From Psychroserpens sp. SPM9 (GTDB lineage: Bacteria; Bacteroidota; Bacteroidia; Flavobacteriales; Flavobacteriaceae), in NCBI RefSeq assembly GCF_025153525.1, contig NZ_JANZNR010000001.1:682001-746000 (forward strand): a stretch of 64,000 nucleotides of DNA. Direction: 5' to 3'. Of the stretch, positions 1 to 8,600 are shown in pieces. How positions within the stretch are numbered: the stretch's first letter is position 1; each line of letters opens with the position of its first letter. The notes beneath the pieces were generated by a model, which was not told where the DNA came from, did not search any database, and worked only from the letters and a program-made list of their open reading frames with translations. The translations under genes were made by a program, and so were the position numbers.

Positions 1-511
1 ACAAGCAACTGCCGATGATTTATTAGTACTACCTAGTTCTGCTGTCATTGGAACAGTTAATCAAGATTTCGCAGCATTTTTAGGAACACAAGGACTCCCA
101 CCAACTTTAGCCGCTCAATTTGCTGTTGAAGGTGTATCTTTACCTTTAGCCGATAATTGGGTATTATTACCTACTGAACAAGCTGAGATTGCACAAGCCA
201 CAACAGGGTTTAATGCTACTATTGCTGCTAGTGCCAGTCAGGCTGGTTTAGCTTTTGTAGATGCTAATGCTCTACTAAATCAATTAGATAATGGCGGCAT
301 TCCAACTGGAGAACATATTTTAACGTCTAGCTTAGTCACTGGAGGTGCATTTTCTTTAGATGGTGTTCATCCAACTGCTAGAGGTTATGCACTAATTGCT
401 AACGAATTTATGAGAGCAATTGACGCTACTTATGGCTCTAATTTTGAAGCTTCAGGTAATTTTGTAGATGTTGGTGATTATCCAACAAATTACTCTCCTG
501 CCTTACAATAG
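1..511 (+). CDS. SGNH/GDSL-type hydrolase, C-terminal part (5' end outside window)
   Basis: The window opens inside a reading frame (codons in phase with position 2) that runs open to a TAG at 509-511, about 169 codons. Near its end it carries DGVHPTARGY, which matches block V of SGNH/GDSL esterases, where the Asp and His belong to the catalytic triad. The Ser block must lie upstream of the window. The Ala-rich stretch before it fits the extended Bacteroidota members of the family, which are usually exported or outer-membrane lipases/esterases. The substrate cannot be told. A hairpin terminator follows, so it is transcribed separately from atpD. Confidence 0.7.
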   Translation, partial: QATADDLLVLPSSAVIGTVNQDFAAFLGTQGLPPTLAAQFAVEGVSLPLADNWVLLPTEQAEIAQATTGFNATIAASASQAGLAFVDANALLNQLDNGGIPTGEHILTSSLVTGGAFSLDGVHPTARGYALIANEFMRAIDATYGSNFEASGNFVDVGDYPTNYSPALQ

Positions 512-533
512 AATACCACAAATTAGAAACGAA

Positions 534-573
534 AAACACCTTCAAACTGTACTTCAGAATGAAGGTGTTTTTT
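534..573 (+). terminator. Rho-independent terminator after the SGNH hydrolase gene
   Basis: Arms AAACACCTTCA (534-544) and TGAAGGTGTTT (560-570) pair perfectly around a 15-base loop and run into a T tract. It separates the SGNH gene from the atpD promoter. Confidence 0.8.
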
Positions 574-622
574 TATACACAAAAAAGCATTAAAAATTAC
601 TTTAGTTTTAAATTAAAAGACA

Positions 623-630
623 TATCTTTG
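623..630 (+). promoter_or_regulatory. Promoter -7 box of atpDC
   Basis: TATCTTTG matches the Bacteroidota -7 consensus TAnnTTTG and lies 58 bases before the atpD start. A clear -33 TTTG is not visible. Confidence 0.6.
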
Positions 631-685
631 CAGCGCGAAAAACGAATGTTTTTTCAATCGAAATATCTAAACATTAAACACATAA

Positions 686-2197
<1,512 letters not shown>

Positions 2198-2268
2198 AAC
2201 TAGTAGACAGTTTACAGTCTCAGTTTAAACTGAATACTGCATCCTGAATACGCAATACTGAATAAATT

Positions 2269-2562
2269 ATGTATTTAGAAATTGTATCACCAGAAGCTAC
2301 ATTGTTTAGTAGTGAAGTAGACTCTGTTGTTGTGCCTGGCGTTAACGGCGAGTTTCAAATGTTAAACAATCACGCTCCTATTGTTTCGCTATTATCATCT
2401 GGTACTGTAAAAATTCATACACATACGCAATCGCATTTAGTGTTTGATGAATTACACGCCTCTATTATTCCTCATATTGATGATGATAAGGTTTTGACAG
2501 TGAAAATCAATTCTGGAACTATTGAAATGAAAGATAATAAAGTCATTGTTTTAGCCGACTAA
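2269..2562 (+). CDS. atpC: F1F0 ATP synthase subunit epsilon (short form)
   Basis: Epsilon subunit of the F1 central stalk. At 97 residues it covers only the N-terminal beta-sandwich (MYLEIVSPEATLFSSEVDSV, then GEFQMLNNHAPIVSLL) and lacks the C-terminal helical hairpin that inhibits hydrolysis in E. coli (about 139 residues). Short epsilon subunits are normal in Bacteroidota. It lies 71 bp after atpD, probably in the same transcript, and ends at a shared bidirectional terminator. Confidence 0.93.
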   Translation: MYLEIVSPEATLFSSEVDSVVVPGVNGEFQMLNNHAPIVSLLSSGTVKIHTHTQSHLVFDELHASIIPHIDDDKVLTVKINSGTIEMKDNKVIVLAD

Positions 2563-2583
2563 AGCAAGACTTCAATTAATAAT

Positions 2584-2616
2584 AAAAAACGCCAAACTTA
2601 ATGTTTGGCGTTTTTT
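2584..2616. terminator. Bidirectional terminator between atpC and umuD
   Basis: A perfect hairpin: arms AAAAAACGCCAAAC (2584-2597) and GTTTGGCGTTTTTT (2603-2616) with loop TTAAT. It has a U tract on either strand and lies between convergent genes. Confidence 0.9.
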
Positions 2617-2639
2617 ATTTCTAAAATCACAATAGCGTA

Positions 2640-3080
2640 TTATACCTTTTTAATCACATTCGTTACAATACCCCAAATTAAAAAATTATTGTCTGCTGTT
2701 ATATTGATAATAGGATAGTTGGGATTTTCGGGCTGTAACCACACTTCTCCATCAGACACACGCAAACGCTTTACTGTAAACTCACCATCTAAAAAACATA
2801 CGGCTATTTTATTATTTGAAGGTTCAAGACTTCGATCTATAACCAACAAATCATTATCTTCTAATCCTGCACCAATCATAGATTGCCCACTCACACGTGC
2901 ATAAAATGTAGCTTCTCTGTTTTTAACAAGTTCTTCATCTAATGACAAGCGTTGCTCTTTAAAATCATCTGCTGGAGATGGAAAACCTGCAGAAATTCCT
3001 GCATCAAAAAATCGGGCATCTGCACCTTCGACAGATTCTGGTGTGAAGAAGCTTAGGCTTCCTGAATTTTGTGTGATCAT
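2640..3080 (-). CDS. umuD: UmuD-like S24 autoprotease, DNA polymerase V accessory subunit
   Basis: A LexA/UmuD-family protein (146 aa) that self-cleaves after RecA activation and then partners the Y-family polymerase in SOS mutagenesis. It has an Ala31-Gly32 cleavage site (in SAGFPSP), nucleophile Ser67 (SGQSM) and general base Lys104 (FTVKRL). It has no DNA-binding domain, so it is UmuD rather than LexA. The start ATG is at 3078-3080, nine bases downstream of the umuC stop, so the two are co-transcribed with umuC first. E. coli has the opposite order. Confidence 0.9.
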   Translation of the reverse strand: MITQNSGSLSFFTPESVEGADARFFDAGISAGFPSPADDFKEQRLSLDEELVKNREATFYARVSGQSMIGAGLEDNDLLVIDRSLEPSNNKIAVCFLDGEFTVKRLRVSDGEVWLQPENPNYPIINITADNNFLIWGIVTNVIKKV

Positions 3081-3089
3081 AGTTTTAAT

Positions 3090-4346
3090 TTATTTTACAA
3101 CAATAATATCATTAATATTCGTGGTATATCGTGGTGATAATCGTTCTTGACGCATTTTCCAAGTGCGCTTTAAATCTTGATTAGCTAATTTAATTTTATG
3201 GCTTTTATACTTTCTGTTTAAGGTATCTATAGATTGCATTAAAGGTTGGTGTTTAGGATTTTCGGCATCAAACAAATGCAGTTGATGATTATCGGTTGAC
3301 ACCAAACCCGTAACAATAACACCTGCTCTTTTATACTTAATTCCGCTTTTAAAGATAGCCATTACGGCGTCAACTGCACAATGACTTATAATTAAAGATG
3401 AGTTTGTTGGATACGATAAACTCACACTTTTACTCGCACGATGTTGCTCTAACTCTTTTTTATGCCGATCACTGCTTAACATCACAATAATCATATGGCA
3501 ACTCGAGCCTTGTTTTCGTAGTTTTTCAGCACAGGTTGTTGCAAACGTAGAAATACGTTCTTTAATATTATCGATATCCGAATAGGTGTATTCAAAACTT
3601 CTGGTGGTCGCAATGGCTTTCTTATTTTTAGGTTCGTCTAATAAAATTTTAGACTGCCCTTCTAAATCCTTTTTTAATTTCCATTCGGTAATCGAAAAGG
3701 TTTTGCGAACCCAATCATCAGATAACTGAACAAAATCATAAGCCGTTTTGCAGCCTTTAGCTTTTAGCCGCTTTTGTAAACCACGACCAATACCCCAAAC
3801 GTCTTCAATTTTAATCCATTTTAAAGCTTTGATCCGCTTCTCTTCAGAATTGATCACATAAACACCATTGGTTTCCTTCGGAAATTTTCGTGCCACTTTA
3901 TTAGCCACTTTAGATAAGGCTTTAGTTGGAGCAATCCCAACACAAGTCGGAATGCCTGTCCATTTCAAAATACGCAGTCGCATCTCATTTCCGTAGGCAT
4001 CAAAATTATAACGATCAAAGCCTTTAAACTCCAAAAAAGCCTCATCAATACTGTACACTTCAACGTCTGGTGTAAACTGTCTCAAAATAGTCATCACACG
4101 ACTGCTCATATCGCCATACAAAGGATAGTTTGATGATAGCACAAAAATTCCGTTCGCCTTACAAAAGCCTTCCCATTTAAAAATAGGAGCTCCCATTGGC
4201 AGGTTTAATGCTTTTGCTTCATCGCTACGTGAAATTACACAACCATCATTATTACTAAGAATAGCGACTGGTTGTCCTTGTAAATTAGGATTAAAAACAC
4301 GTTCGCAAGACGCATAAAAATTATTACAATCTACAAGTGCAAACAT
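3090..4346 (-). CDS. umuC: Y-family translesion DNA polymerase UmuC
   Basis: Polymerase subunit of an error-prone translesion polymerase (418 aa, UmuC length). The catalytic acidic residues are visible: Asp6 in ALVDCNNFYASCE, and Asp101/Glu102 in YSIDEAF. The finger/palm sequence NNDGCVISRSDEAK and the thumb helix-hairpin-helix (about residues 180-200, VWGIGRG) are present, followed by the little-finger domain. It is first gene of a two-gene operon with umuD. A 7-bp inverted repeat lies upstream at 4382-4400. Confidence 0.93.
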   Translation of the reverse strand: MFALVDCNNFYASCERVFNPNLQGQPVAILSNNDGCVISRSDEAKALNLPMGAPIFKWEGFCKANGIFVLSSNYPLYGDMSSRVMTILRQFTPDVEVYSIDEAFLEFKGFDRYNFDAYGNEMRLRILKWTGIPTCVGIAPTKALSKVANKVARKFPKETNGVYVINSEEKRIKALKWIKIEDVWGIGRGLQKRLKAKGCKTAYDFVQLSDDWVRKTFSITEWKLKKDLEGQSKILLDEPKNKKAIATTRSFEYTYSDIDNIKERISTFATTCAEKLRKQGSSCHMIIVMLSSDRHKKELEQHRASKSVSLSYPTNSSLIISHCAVDAVMAIFKSGIKYKRAGVIVTGLVSTDNHQLHLFDAENPKHQPLMQSIDTLNRKYKSHKIKLANQDLKRTWKMRQERLSPRYTTNINDIIVVK

Positions 4347-4381
4347 ATGTGTAAATATATAACAAATGTTTGAATTTTAAA

Positions 4382-4400
4382 TTCTAAAACAGCTTTAGAA
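4382..4400. promoter_or_regulatory. Inverted repeat upstream of umuC (possible operator)
   Basis: TTCTAAA-ACAGC-TTTAGAA, 7-bp perfect arms, centred about 45 bases before the umuC start. A weak -7-like AACATTTG (minus strand, 4363-4370) lies between it and the gene. No U tract follows on the minus strand, so an operator fits better than a terminator of the preceding HTH gene. Confidence 0.35.
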
Positions 4401-4410
4401 TACTAAAAAT

Positions 4411-4617
4411 TTAAGCTTCAACATACTCTAATATATCTGCAGGCTGACAGTCTAACGCTTCACAAATGGCTTCCAGCGTCGAAAACCGAATAGCTTTGGC
4501 CTTACCTGTTTTTAAGATTGAAAGGTTTGCAGTAGTAATACCAACAATGTCTGCGAGCTCATTACTTTTCATTTTCCGCTTGGCGAGCATAACGTCAAGA
4601 TTGATAATTATTGGCAT
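4411..4617 (-). CDS. Small HTH (Cro/C1, YozG-like) transcriptional regulator
   Basis: A 68-residue protein that is almost entirely one XRE-family helix-turn-helix: MKSNELADIVGITTANLSIL, then IRFSTLEAICEALDCQPADI. Small HTH proteins of this YozG type usually follow DUF2975 membrane genes. Here it sits 2 bp after the second of two DUF2975 genes, as the last gene of a three-gene operon. It probably binds the paired palindromes at the operon promoter (5674-5721). That link is inferred. Confidence 0.85.
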   Translation of the reverse strand: MPIIINLDVMLAKRKMKSNELADIVGITTANLSILKTGKAKAIRFSTLEAICEALDCQPADILEYVEA

Positions 4618-4619
4618 AC

Positions 4620-5144
4620 TTATATGGTTAGTTCGTTGTCTTCTTCAGCTTGTTTTCCGCGCTTAAAAATTTCAGCTAAAATATAAAAAGCTAATCCTGC
4701 TGGAATTAAAAACGTAAATTCTGTCTTGAGTTCATTAAAAAAGTTAAAGGTAGAGTTCTCAATAGCAGCAAGTAAAAACCTTAATACTAAAACGCTAATT
4801 GTATACTGAATAAAAATATGGCCAATCTTTTCAAAATACTTAATATTCTTGTCACTAAAGTAATGCCCATTTTCTATTTCTTTCAGAATGGATAAAAAAT
4901 AGGAAAACCCATAAATGAGATAGCCTTTCAAAAAAAACAAACCTATACTAATAATATAGTAACTCCATTGAATCACATTTTTTGACGTGAACCAGGATTC
5001 ATTTTTATCTGCCGATTTTGCCCAATTTTGAAATTCCTTGAATTGATTAAAGTCAAATTCACGTAGATCATTCAGTAATATGGATACCGAAGATAACAAG
5101 ACCACCCATGTAATGATGCTTAAAATAGTTGTTTTGTCTTTCAT
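4620..5144 (-). CDS. DUF2975 membrane protein (copy 2)
   Basis: A 174-residue integral membrane protein with about four hydrophobic segments (near residues 8-25, 62-85, 105-128 and 143-160). It ends in the family signature ILAEIFKRGKQAEEDNELTI, a short charged tail. DUF2975 proteins have no established biochemical function and typically pair with a YozG-type HTH protein. It is similar in layout to the gene before it, which suggests tandem duplication. Its start is 2 bp from the neighbour's stop. Confidence 0.8.
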   Translation of the reverse strand: MKDKTTILSIITWVVLLSSVSILLNDLREFDFNQFKEFQNWAKSADKNESWFTSKNVIQWSYYIISIGLFFLKGYLIYGFSYFLSILKEIENGHYFSDKNIKYFEKIGHIFIQYTISVLVLRFLLAAIENSTFNFFNELKTEFTFLIPAGLAFYILAEIFKRGKQAEEDNELTI

Positions 5145-5146
5145 GA

Positions 5147-5668
5147 TTATATTGTTAATTCGTTTTCTGATTGAATTTCGGCAGCACGCTTAAATAATGA
5201 AGCAATAATAAATACAACACCTGCCATAAATAAATAAGCTGCTGTATCTATATTAATTCGTGTAAAGCTCACTTTTGAATTGAGCCATGTGATATACGAA
5301 TTTGCAATAACACCTATCACACCCACACTTATGGCGACATAACTTATCTTAAAAATTAAATCAATTACAACTGTTTTAAAAGGTTTGTTGTAATCTATGA
5401 TTTTAAAAATCTTTATTAATAGGTAAAAAATATAGGCCTTTAAACAGGTAATTACTATCAAAAATAAGATTGTTACTGTATAATGACTTAAACTAAATCT
5501 ATAGAGATTAGAAAAGTCTATTCCCATGTATAAGTTCTCTGTAGCCTTTTGAGTCACAAAAAAACTAAGTAACGATACAATGATGATCGCTCCTACCTTT
5601 ATACAATAACCAATAAACACAATCCACGATATGATGTTCATTGCATTAAAAATTTGTTTTGTTTGCAT
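5147..5668 (-). CDS. DUF2975 membrane protein (copy 1)
   Basis: First gene of the operon, 173 residues, four predicted membrane segments (about 10-35, 60-85, 100-128 and 145-163). It ends in FKRAAEIQSENELTI, the same tail signature as the next gene. Four-helix DUF2975 proteins with a cytoplasmic tail may pass a membrane signal to the HTH partner, but this is speculation. A promoter (-7 box on the minus strand at 5691-5698) lies just upstream between two similar palindromes. Confidence 0.8.
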   Translation of the reverse strand: MQTKQIFNAMNIISWIVFIGYCIKVGAIIIVSLLSFFVTQKATENLYMGIDFSNLYRFSLSHYTVTILFLIVITCLKAYIFYLLIKIFKIIDYNKPFKTVVIDLIFKISYVAISVGVIGVIANSYITWLNSKVSFTRINIDTAAYLFMAGVVFIIASLFKRAAEIQSENELTI

Positions 5669-5673
5669 TTTTA

Positions 5674-5690
5674 TTATTGTTTAACGATAA
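5674..5690. promoter_or_regulatory. Operator-like palindrome O1 of the DUF2975-HTH operon
   Basis: TTATTG-TTTAA-CGATAA, a near-palindrome between the -7 box and the first gene. It has the same half-site pattern as O2 at 5705-5721, centre to centre 31 bp. Confidence 0.5.
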
Positions 5691-5717
5691 CAAATATATA
5701 AAAATTATTGATAAACA
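5691..5717 (-). promoter_or_regulatory. Promoter of the DUF2975-HTH operon
   Basis: On the minus strand the -7 box TATATTTG (plus-strand CAAATATA, 5691-5698) is preceded by TTG (plus-strand CAA, 5715-5717) at a spacing of 16. This fits the Bacteroidota TTG/TTTG-N-TAnnTTTG pattern. Transcription would start near 5685, about 17 bases before the first ATG. Confidence 0.6.
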
Positions 5718-5721
5718 ATAA
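5705..5721. promoter_or_regulatory. Operator-like palindrome O2 of the DUF2975-HTH operon
   Basis: TTATTG-ATAAA-CAATAA, perfect 6-bp arms, overlapping the -33 region. Together with O1 it brackets the -7 box, the layout expected of a repressor site pair. Confidence 0.5.
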
Positions 5722-5786
5722 TTTTTTATCTAAAAAAGATAATTATATTGAGTTTAAAATCGTGATATATTCCATATTTCATTATT

Positions 5787-5794
5787 TATATTTG
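5787..5794 (+). promoter_or_regulatory. Promoter -7 box of the bio gene cluster
   Basis: TATATTTG fits TAnnTTTG exactly and ends five bases before the ATG at 5800. The predicted transcript start therefore coincides with the start codon. Confidence 0.45.
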
Positions 5795-5799
5795 TAACC

Positions 5800-6345
5800 A
5801 TGGATACACCCATTATTGTCTCAGAGCGCGAAAAATCTCTTTGGAAACTAGTATTCGCCGCTTTATGTTTCACCATATCTTTGGCGCTACTAGCCATTTT
5901 TATAATGCAATTTTATAGTGATAATCATCTTATCAAAAAATTAGCTTCTCAAGCATTCTATTTTTTTTACCTAACACCAATAGGCATTTCATTATGCGCA
6001 CAGAAAAAAATTTATGTCGATTTAAAAAACACCAGATTTAAATCTTCATACGAGATTGGACCTTTAAAATTTGGGAAATGGGTGACGATTAAAAATTACG
6101 AATATGTATCGGTTTTCTTTGAGTTACTTTCAAATGGAACTCCTAAATTTAAAGTCAATTTATGGTGTGACAACAATCGTCATTTTAACCTATACAATAG
6201 AGACAATTATTTAGATGCATTTACCGTTGGCTACTATTTATCTGAAGAATTAAGCATAGATTTACTAGATGCTACAGTGCCAAATGATTATAAATGGATT
6301 GATAAAGCAGATTGGAAACGACAAATGAATGCAGATGCTTCCTAA
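5800..6345 (+). CDS. Hypothetical membrane protein upstream of bioF
   Basis: 181 residues, not recognised. Two hydrophobic segments (about residues 15-39 and 50-66) form a hairpin in the membrane. They are followed by a soluble region of about 110 residues rich in aromatic and charged residues. Its end overlaps the bioF start by 17 bases, so it is translated with the biotin genes. Whether it takes part in biotin metabolism or transport is unknown. A TATATTTG box (5787-5794) lies only five bases before the ATG, so the message may be leaderless. Confidence 0.75.
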   Translation: MDTPIIVSEREKSLWKLVFAALCFTISLALLAIFIMQFYSDNHLIKKLASQAFYFFYLTPIGISLCAQKKIYVDLKNTRFKSSYEIGPLKFGKWVTIKNYEYVSVFFELLSNGTPKFKVNLWCDNNRHFNLYNRDNYLDAFTVGYYLSEELSIDLLDATVPNDYKWIDKADWKRQMNADAS

Positions 6346-7492
6346 AAAACTACAACATAAACTCGATACACGAAAGCAGGAAAACGCTTTCAGACAATTA
6401 GGACAACCTAATACGCTCACCGACTTCGCGTCAAATGATTACCTTGGTTTTTCGCAATCTAAAGAGCTATTTGATAAAACACATGCTATTTTAAAGAACT
6501 GTAATAAGGCTCAAAATGGAGCAACTGGATCACGATTATTATCTGGAAACCACAGCTTATTTCAAATTGTAGAACAACAAATAAGCGCCTTTCATAATTC
6601 TGAAACTGCTTTGGTTTTTAATTCTGGTTACGATGCAAACTTAGGTGTTTTCTCATGCGTTCCTCAACGACATGACATTGTATTATATGACGAATATTGC
6701 CACGCTTCTATTCGCGACGGCATAAACATGAGCAATGCCAAAGCCTTTAAGTTTAAACATAACGATGTAACAGCCATCGAGCAGTTAATGCTTCGTCACG
6801 CCCTACCTAATGCTGCATCAAATCAGAATATTTATGTGGTGACAGAGTCTGTCTTCTCAATGGATGGTGATTCTCCAGATTTAAAAACACTGGCACAACT
6901 CTGTAAAAAATACAAGGCCAATCTCATTATTGACGAAGCTCATGCCATTGGTGTTTTTGGAGACCATGGCTGCGGAAAAGTTCAAGAATTAAACCTAGAA
7001 AGTGCTGTTTTTGCACGAATTATAACCTTCGGAAAAGCCTTAGGTTGTCATGGCGCTGCACTACTAAGCCATAACGATCTTAGAGATTATATTATCAATT
7101 TTTCGAGACCCTTTATTTATACGACTGCACTGCCTCCTCATAGCTTAGCCTCTGTAAAAGTGGCTTATGATGAGCTGCTGAATCAAATGAAGCAGAATGT
7201 TAGTAAGCTTCGGCAAAATATTACTGTTTTTTGTTCCGAAATTGAGCGCTTACAACTTCAATCCTTATTCATAACAAGTGATTCGGCAATACACTGTTGT
7301 ACCATTTCGGGAAATGACAAAGTCAAGACTATTTCCGAAGCATTAAAACACAAAGGCTTTGATGTAAAAGCCATTCTCTCTCCTACTGTTCCTAAAGGAA
7401 AAGAACGTTTACGATTTTGTGTTCACAGCTATAATTCTCCAGACGATATAACGAAAGTTTTAGAGTTGTTAGCTACTTTTGTACGCGTATGA
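6329..7492 (+). CDS. bioF: 8-amino-7-oxononanoate synthase
   Basis: PLP enzyme (alpha-oxoamine synthase family) that condenses pimeloyl-ACP/CoA with alanine in the first step of biotin ring assembly. It is 387 residues long, the family length. Visible are the N-terminal substrate region (DFASNDYLGFSQS), NGATGSRLLSGNH, the PLP Asp in IIDEAHAIGVFG and the Schiff-base Lys236 in TFGKALGCHG. It overlaps the preceding gene and, by ATGA, the following DUF2007 gene. bioD and bioA nearby support bioF over the related kbl. Confidence 0.92.
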   Translation: MQMLPKKLQHKLDTRKQENAFRQLGQPNTLTDFASNDYLGFSQSKELFDKTHAILKNCNKAQNGATGSRLLSGNHSLFQIVEQQISAFHNSETALVFNSGYDANLGVFSCVPQRHDIVLYDEYCHASIRDGINMSNAKAFKFKHNDVTAIEQLMLRHALPNAASNQNIYVVTESVFSMDGDSPDLKTLAQLCKKYKANLIIDEAHAIGVFGDHGCGKVQELNLESAVFARIITFGKALGCHGAALLSHNDLRDYIINFSRPFIYTTALPPHSLASVKVAYDELLNQMKQNVSKLRQNITVFCSEIERLQLQSLFITSDSAIHCCTISGNDKVKTISEALKHKGFDVKAILSPTVPKGKERLRFCVHSYNSPDDITKVLELLATFVRV

Positions 7493-7902
7493 GTTCGACA
7501 TTTACTACCATAGCAAGATTTCAATACACTACTGAAGCCCAAATCATAAAAGGGCGTTTAGAATCTGAAGGAATTGACGTCTTTTTAAAAGATCATCTCA
7601 CTATAGACACCGATCCTTTAGTGAGCAATGCAATTGGTGGTGTTAAACTTCAGGTGCTTTCTAAAGACGCATTGAAAGCACAACATATTTTGAGTACAGT
7701 CAAAGCGTACACCATAGATGATGATGGGAATCCGGTTAATTGCCCAGATTGCAATAGCGAACAGATAGAATTATTTTCTACGATAACCGATTTTAAATCG
7801 TTTTTTTCGTTTTTAATTGGCTTTCTATTGGGTATATTTCCGTTTTATACACGCTACAAGTACAAATGTGAAAACTGCCGAAAAGAATTTAAACTAAAAT
7901 GA
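7489..7902 (+). CDS. DUF2007 protein with zinc-ribbon-like tail
   Basis: 137 residues. The N-terminal part (about 5-72) matches DUF2007, a putative signal-transducing fold related to PII (FTTIARFQYTTEAQIIKGRL, then GGVKLQVLSKDALKAQHIL). The C-terminal part has CPDC (about 84-87) and CENC (about 128-131) flanking a short hydrophobic stretch, which suggests a zinc ribbon interrupted by a membrane-seeking loop. It overlaps bioF and bioD by 4 bases each (ATGA), so it is translationally coupled inside the biotin operon. Its role there is unknown. Confidence 0.8.
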   Translation: MSSTFTTIARFQYTTEAQIIKGRLESEGIDVFLKDHLTIDTDPLVSNAIGGVKLQVLSKDALKAQHILSTVKAYTIDDDGNPVNCPDCNSEQIELFSTITDFKSFFSFLIGFLLGIFPFYTRYKYKCENCRKEFKLK

Positions 7903-8510
7903 ACACCTATTTTATCACAGGAATTGGAACAGATGTAGGAAAAACAGTTGCTGCTGCAATAGTTACCGAAGCCTTAAAAGCCGACTATTGGAAACCTATT
8001 CAGGCTGGAGACCTGAAACATTGTGACACCAAAAAAGTAAAACAACTCGTTTCAAATACCACCTCTGTATTTCATAAAAACACTTATGCTTTACACACGC
8101 CTATGAGTCCGCATGCTGCAGCCGATATTGACGGCATCACCATAGATGTAAAAAAAATAAAAGCGCCTCAAACCAAAAACCACTTAGTCGTTGAAGGCGC
8201 TGGTGGCTTGCTCGTTCCTATCAATCACAAGCAGACTATAATCGACATAATACAACCCAATTATAAAGTTATTGTGGTTTCCAGACATTATTTAGGAAGC
8301 ATTAATCATTCCTTATTAACCATTAATTTACTCAAAGACAAAGGCTACAATGTCTCTGTTATTTTTAGTGGAAACGCACATAAAACAACTGAAGACATTA
8401 TCTCAACCATGACCAATGTAAACATTATTGGACGCATCGATGAAGAACCCTATTTTGATAAGAATGTGGTCAAGGAATATGCAGAGAAATTCAGAAAAAA
8501 TTTAAAATAA
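7899..8510 (+). CDS. bioD: Dethiobiotin synthetase
   Basis: ATP-dependent closure of 7,8-diaminopelargonate with CO2 to dethiobiotin. The P-loop GIGTDVGKT is at residues 7-15, WKPIQAG carries the conserved Lys, and VVEGAGGLLVPI is the DTBS motif binding Mg/ATP. At 203 residues it is a normal BioD. It overlaps the DUF2007 gene by 4 bases. A bipartite palindromic repeat fills the gap to bioA. Confidence 0.93.
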   Translation: MNTYFITGIGTDVGKTVAAAIVTEALKADYWKPIQAGDLKHCDTKKVKQLVSNTTSVFHKNTYALHTPMSPHAAADIDGITIDVKKIKAPQTKNHLVVEGAGGLLVPINHKQTIIDIIQPNYKVIVVSRHYLGSINHSLLTINLLKDKGYNVSVIFSGNAHKTTEDIISTMTNVNIIGRIDEEPYFDKNVVKEYAEKFRKNLK

Positions 8511-8511
8511 C

Positions 8512-8576
8512 CGTCACCCTAAACTTGTTTCAGGGTCACACAAATAATGAGATGCTGAAACGAGTTCAGCATGACG
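8512..8576. repeat. Bipartite palindromic intergenic repeat (REP-like), full copy
   Basis: Two adjacent hairpins: an imperfect one, ACCCT...AGGGT (about 8515-8535), and a perfect one, ATGCTGAA-ACGAG-TTCAGCAT (8552-8572). The whole unit is bounded by CGTCA (8512-8516) and TGACG (8572-8576). A degenerate partial copy is at 10015-10040. I recall similar sequences between genes in other Flavobacteriaceae; this needs a genome search. The ATG at 8571 lies inside the repeat, which argues against it being the bioA start. Confidence 0.7.
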
Positions 8577-8600
8577 ACTAAGGCATTACAAACACGCGAT

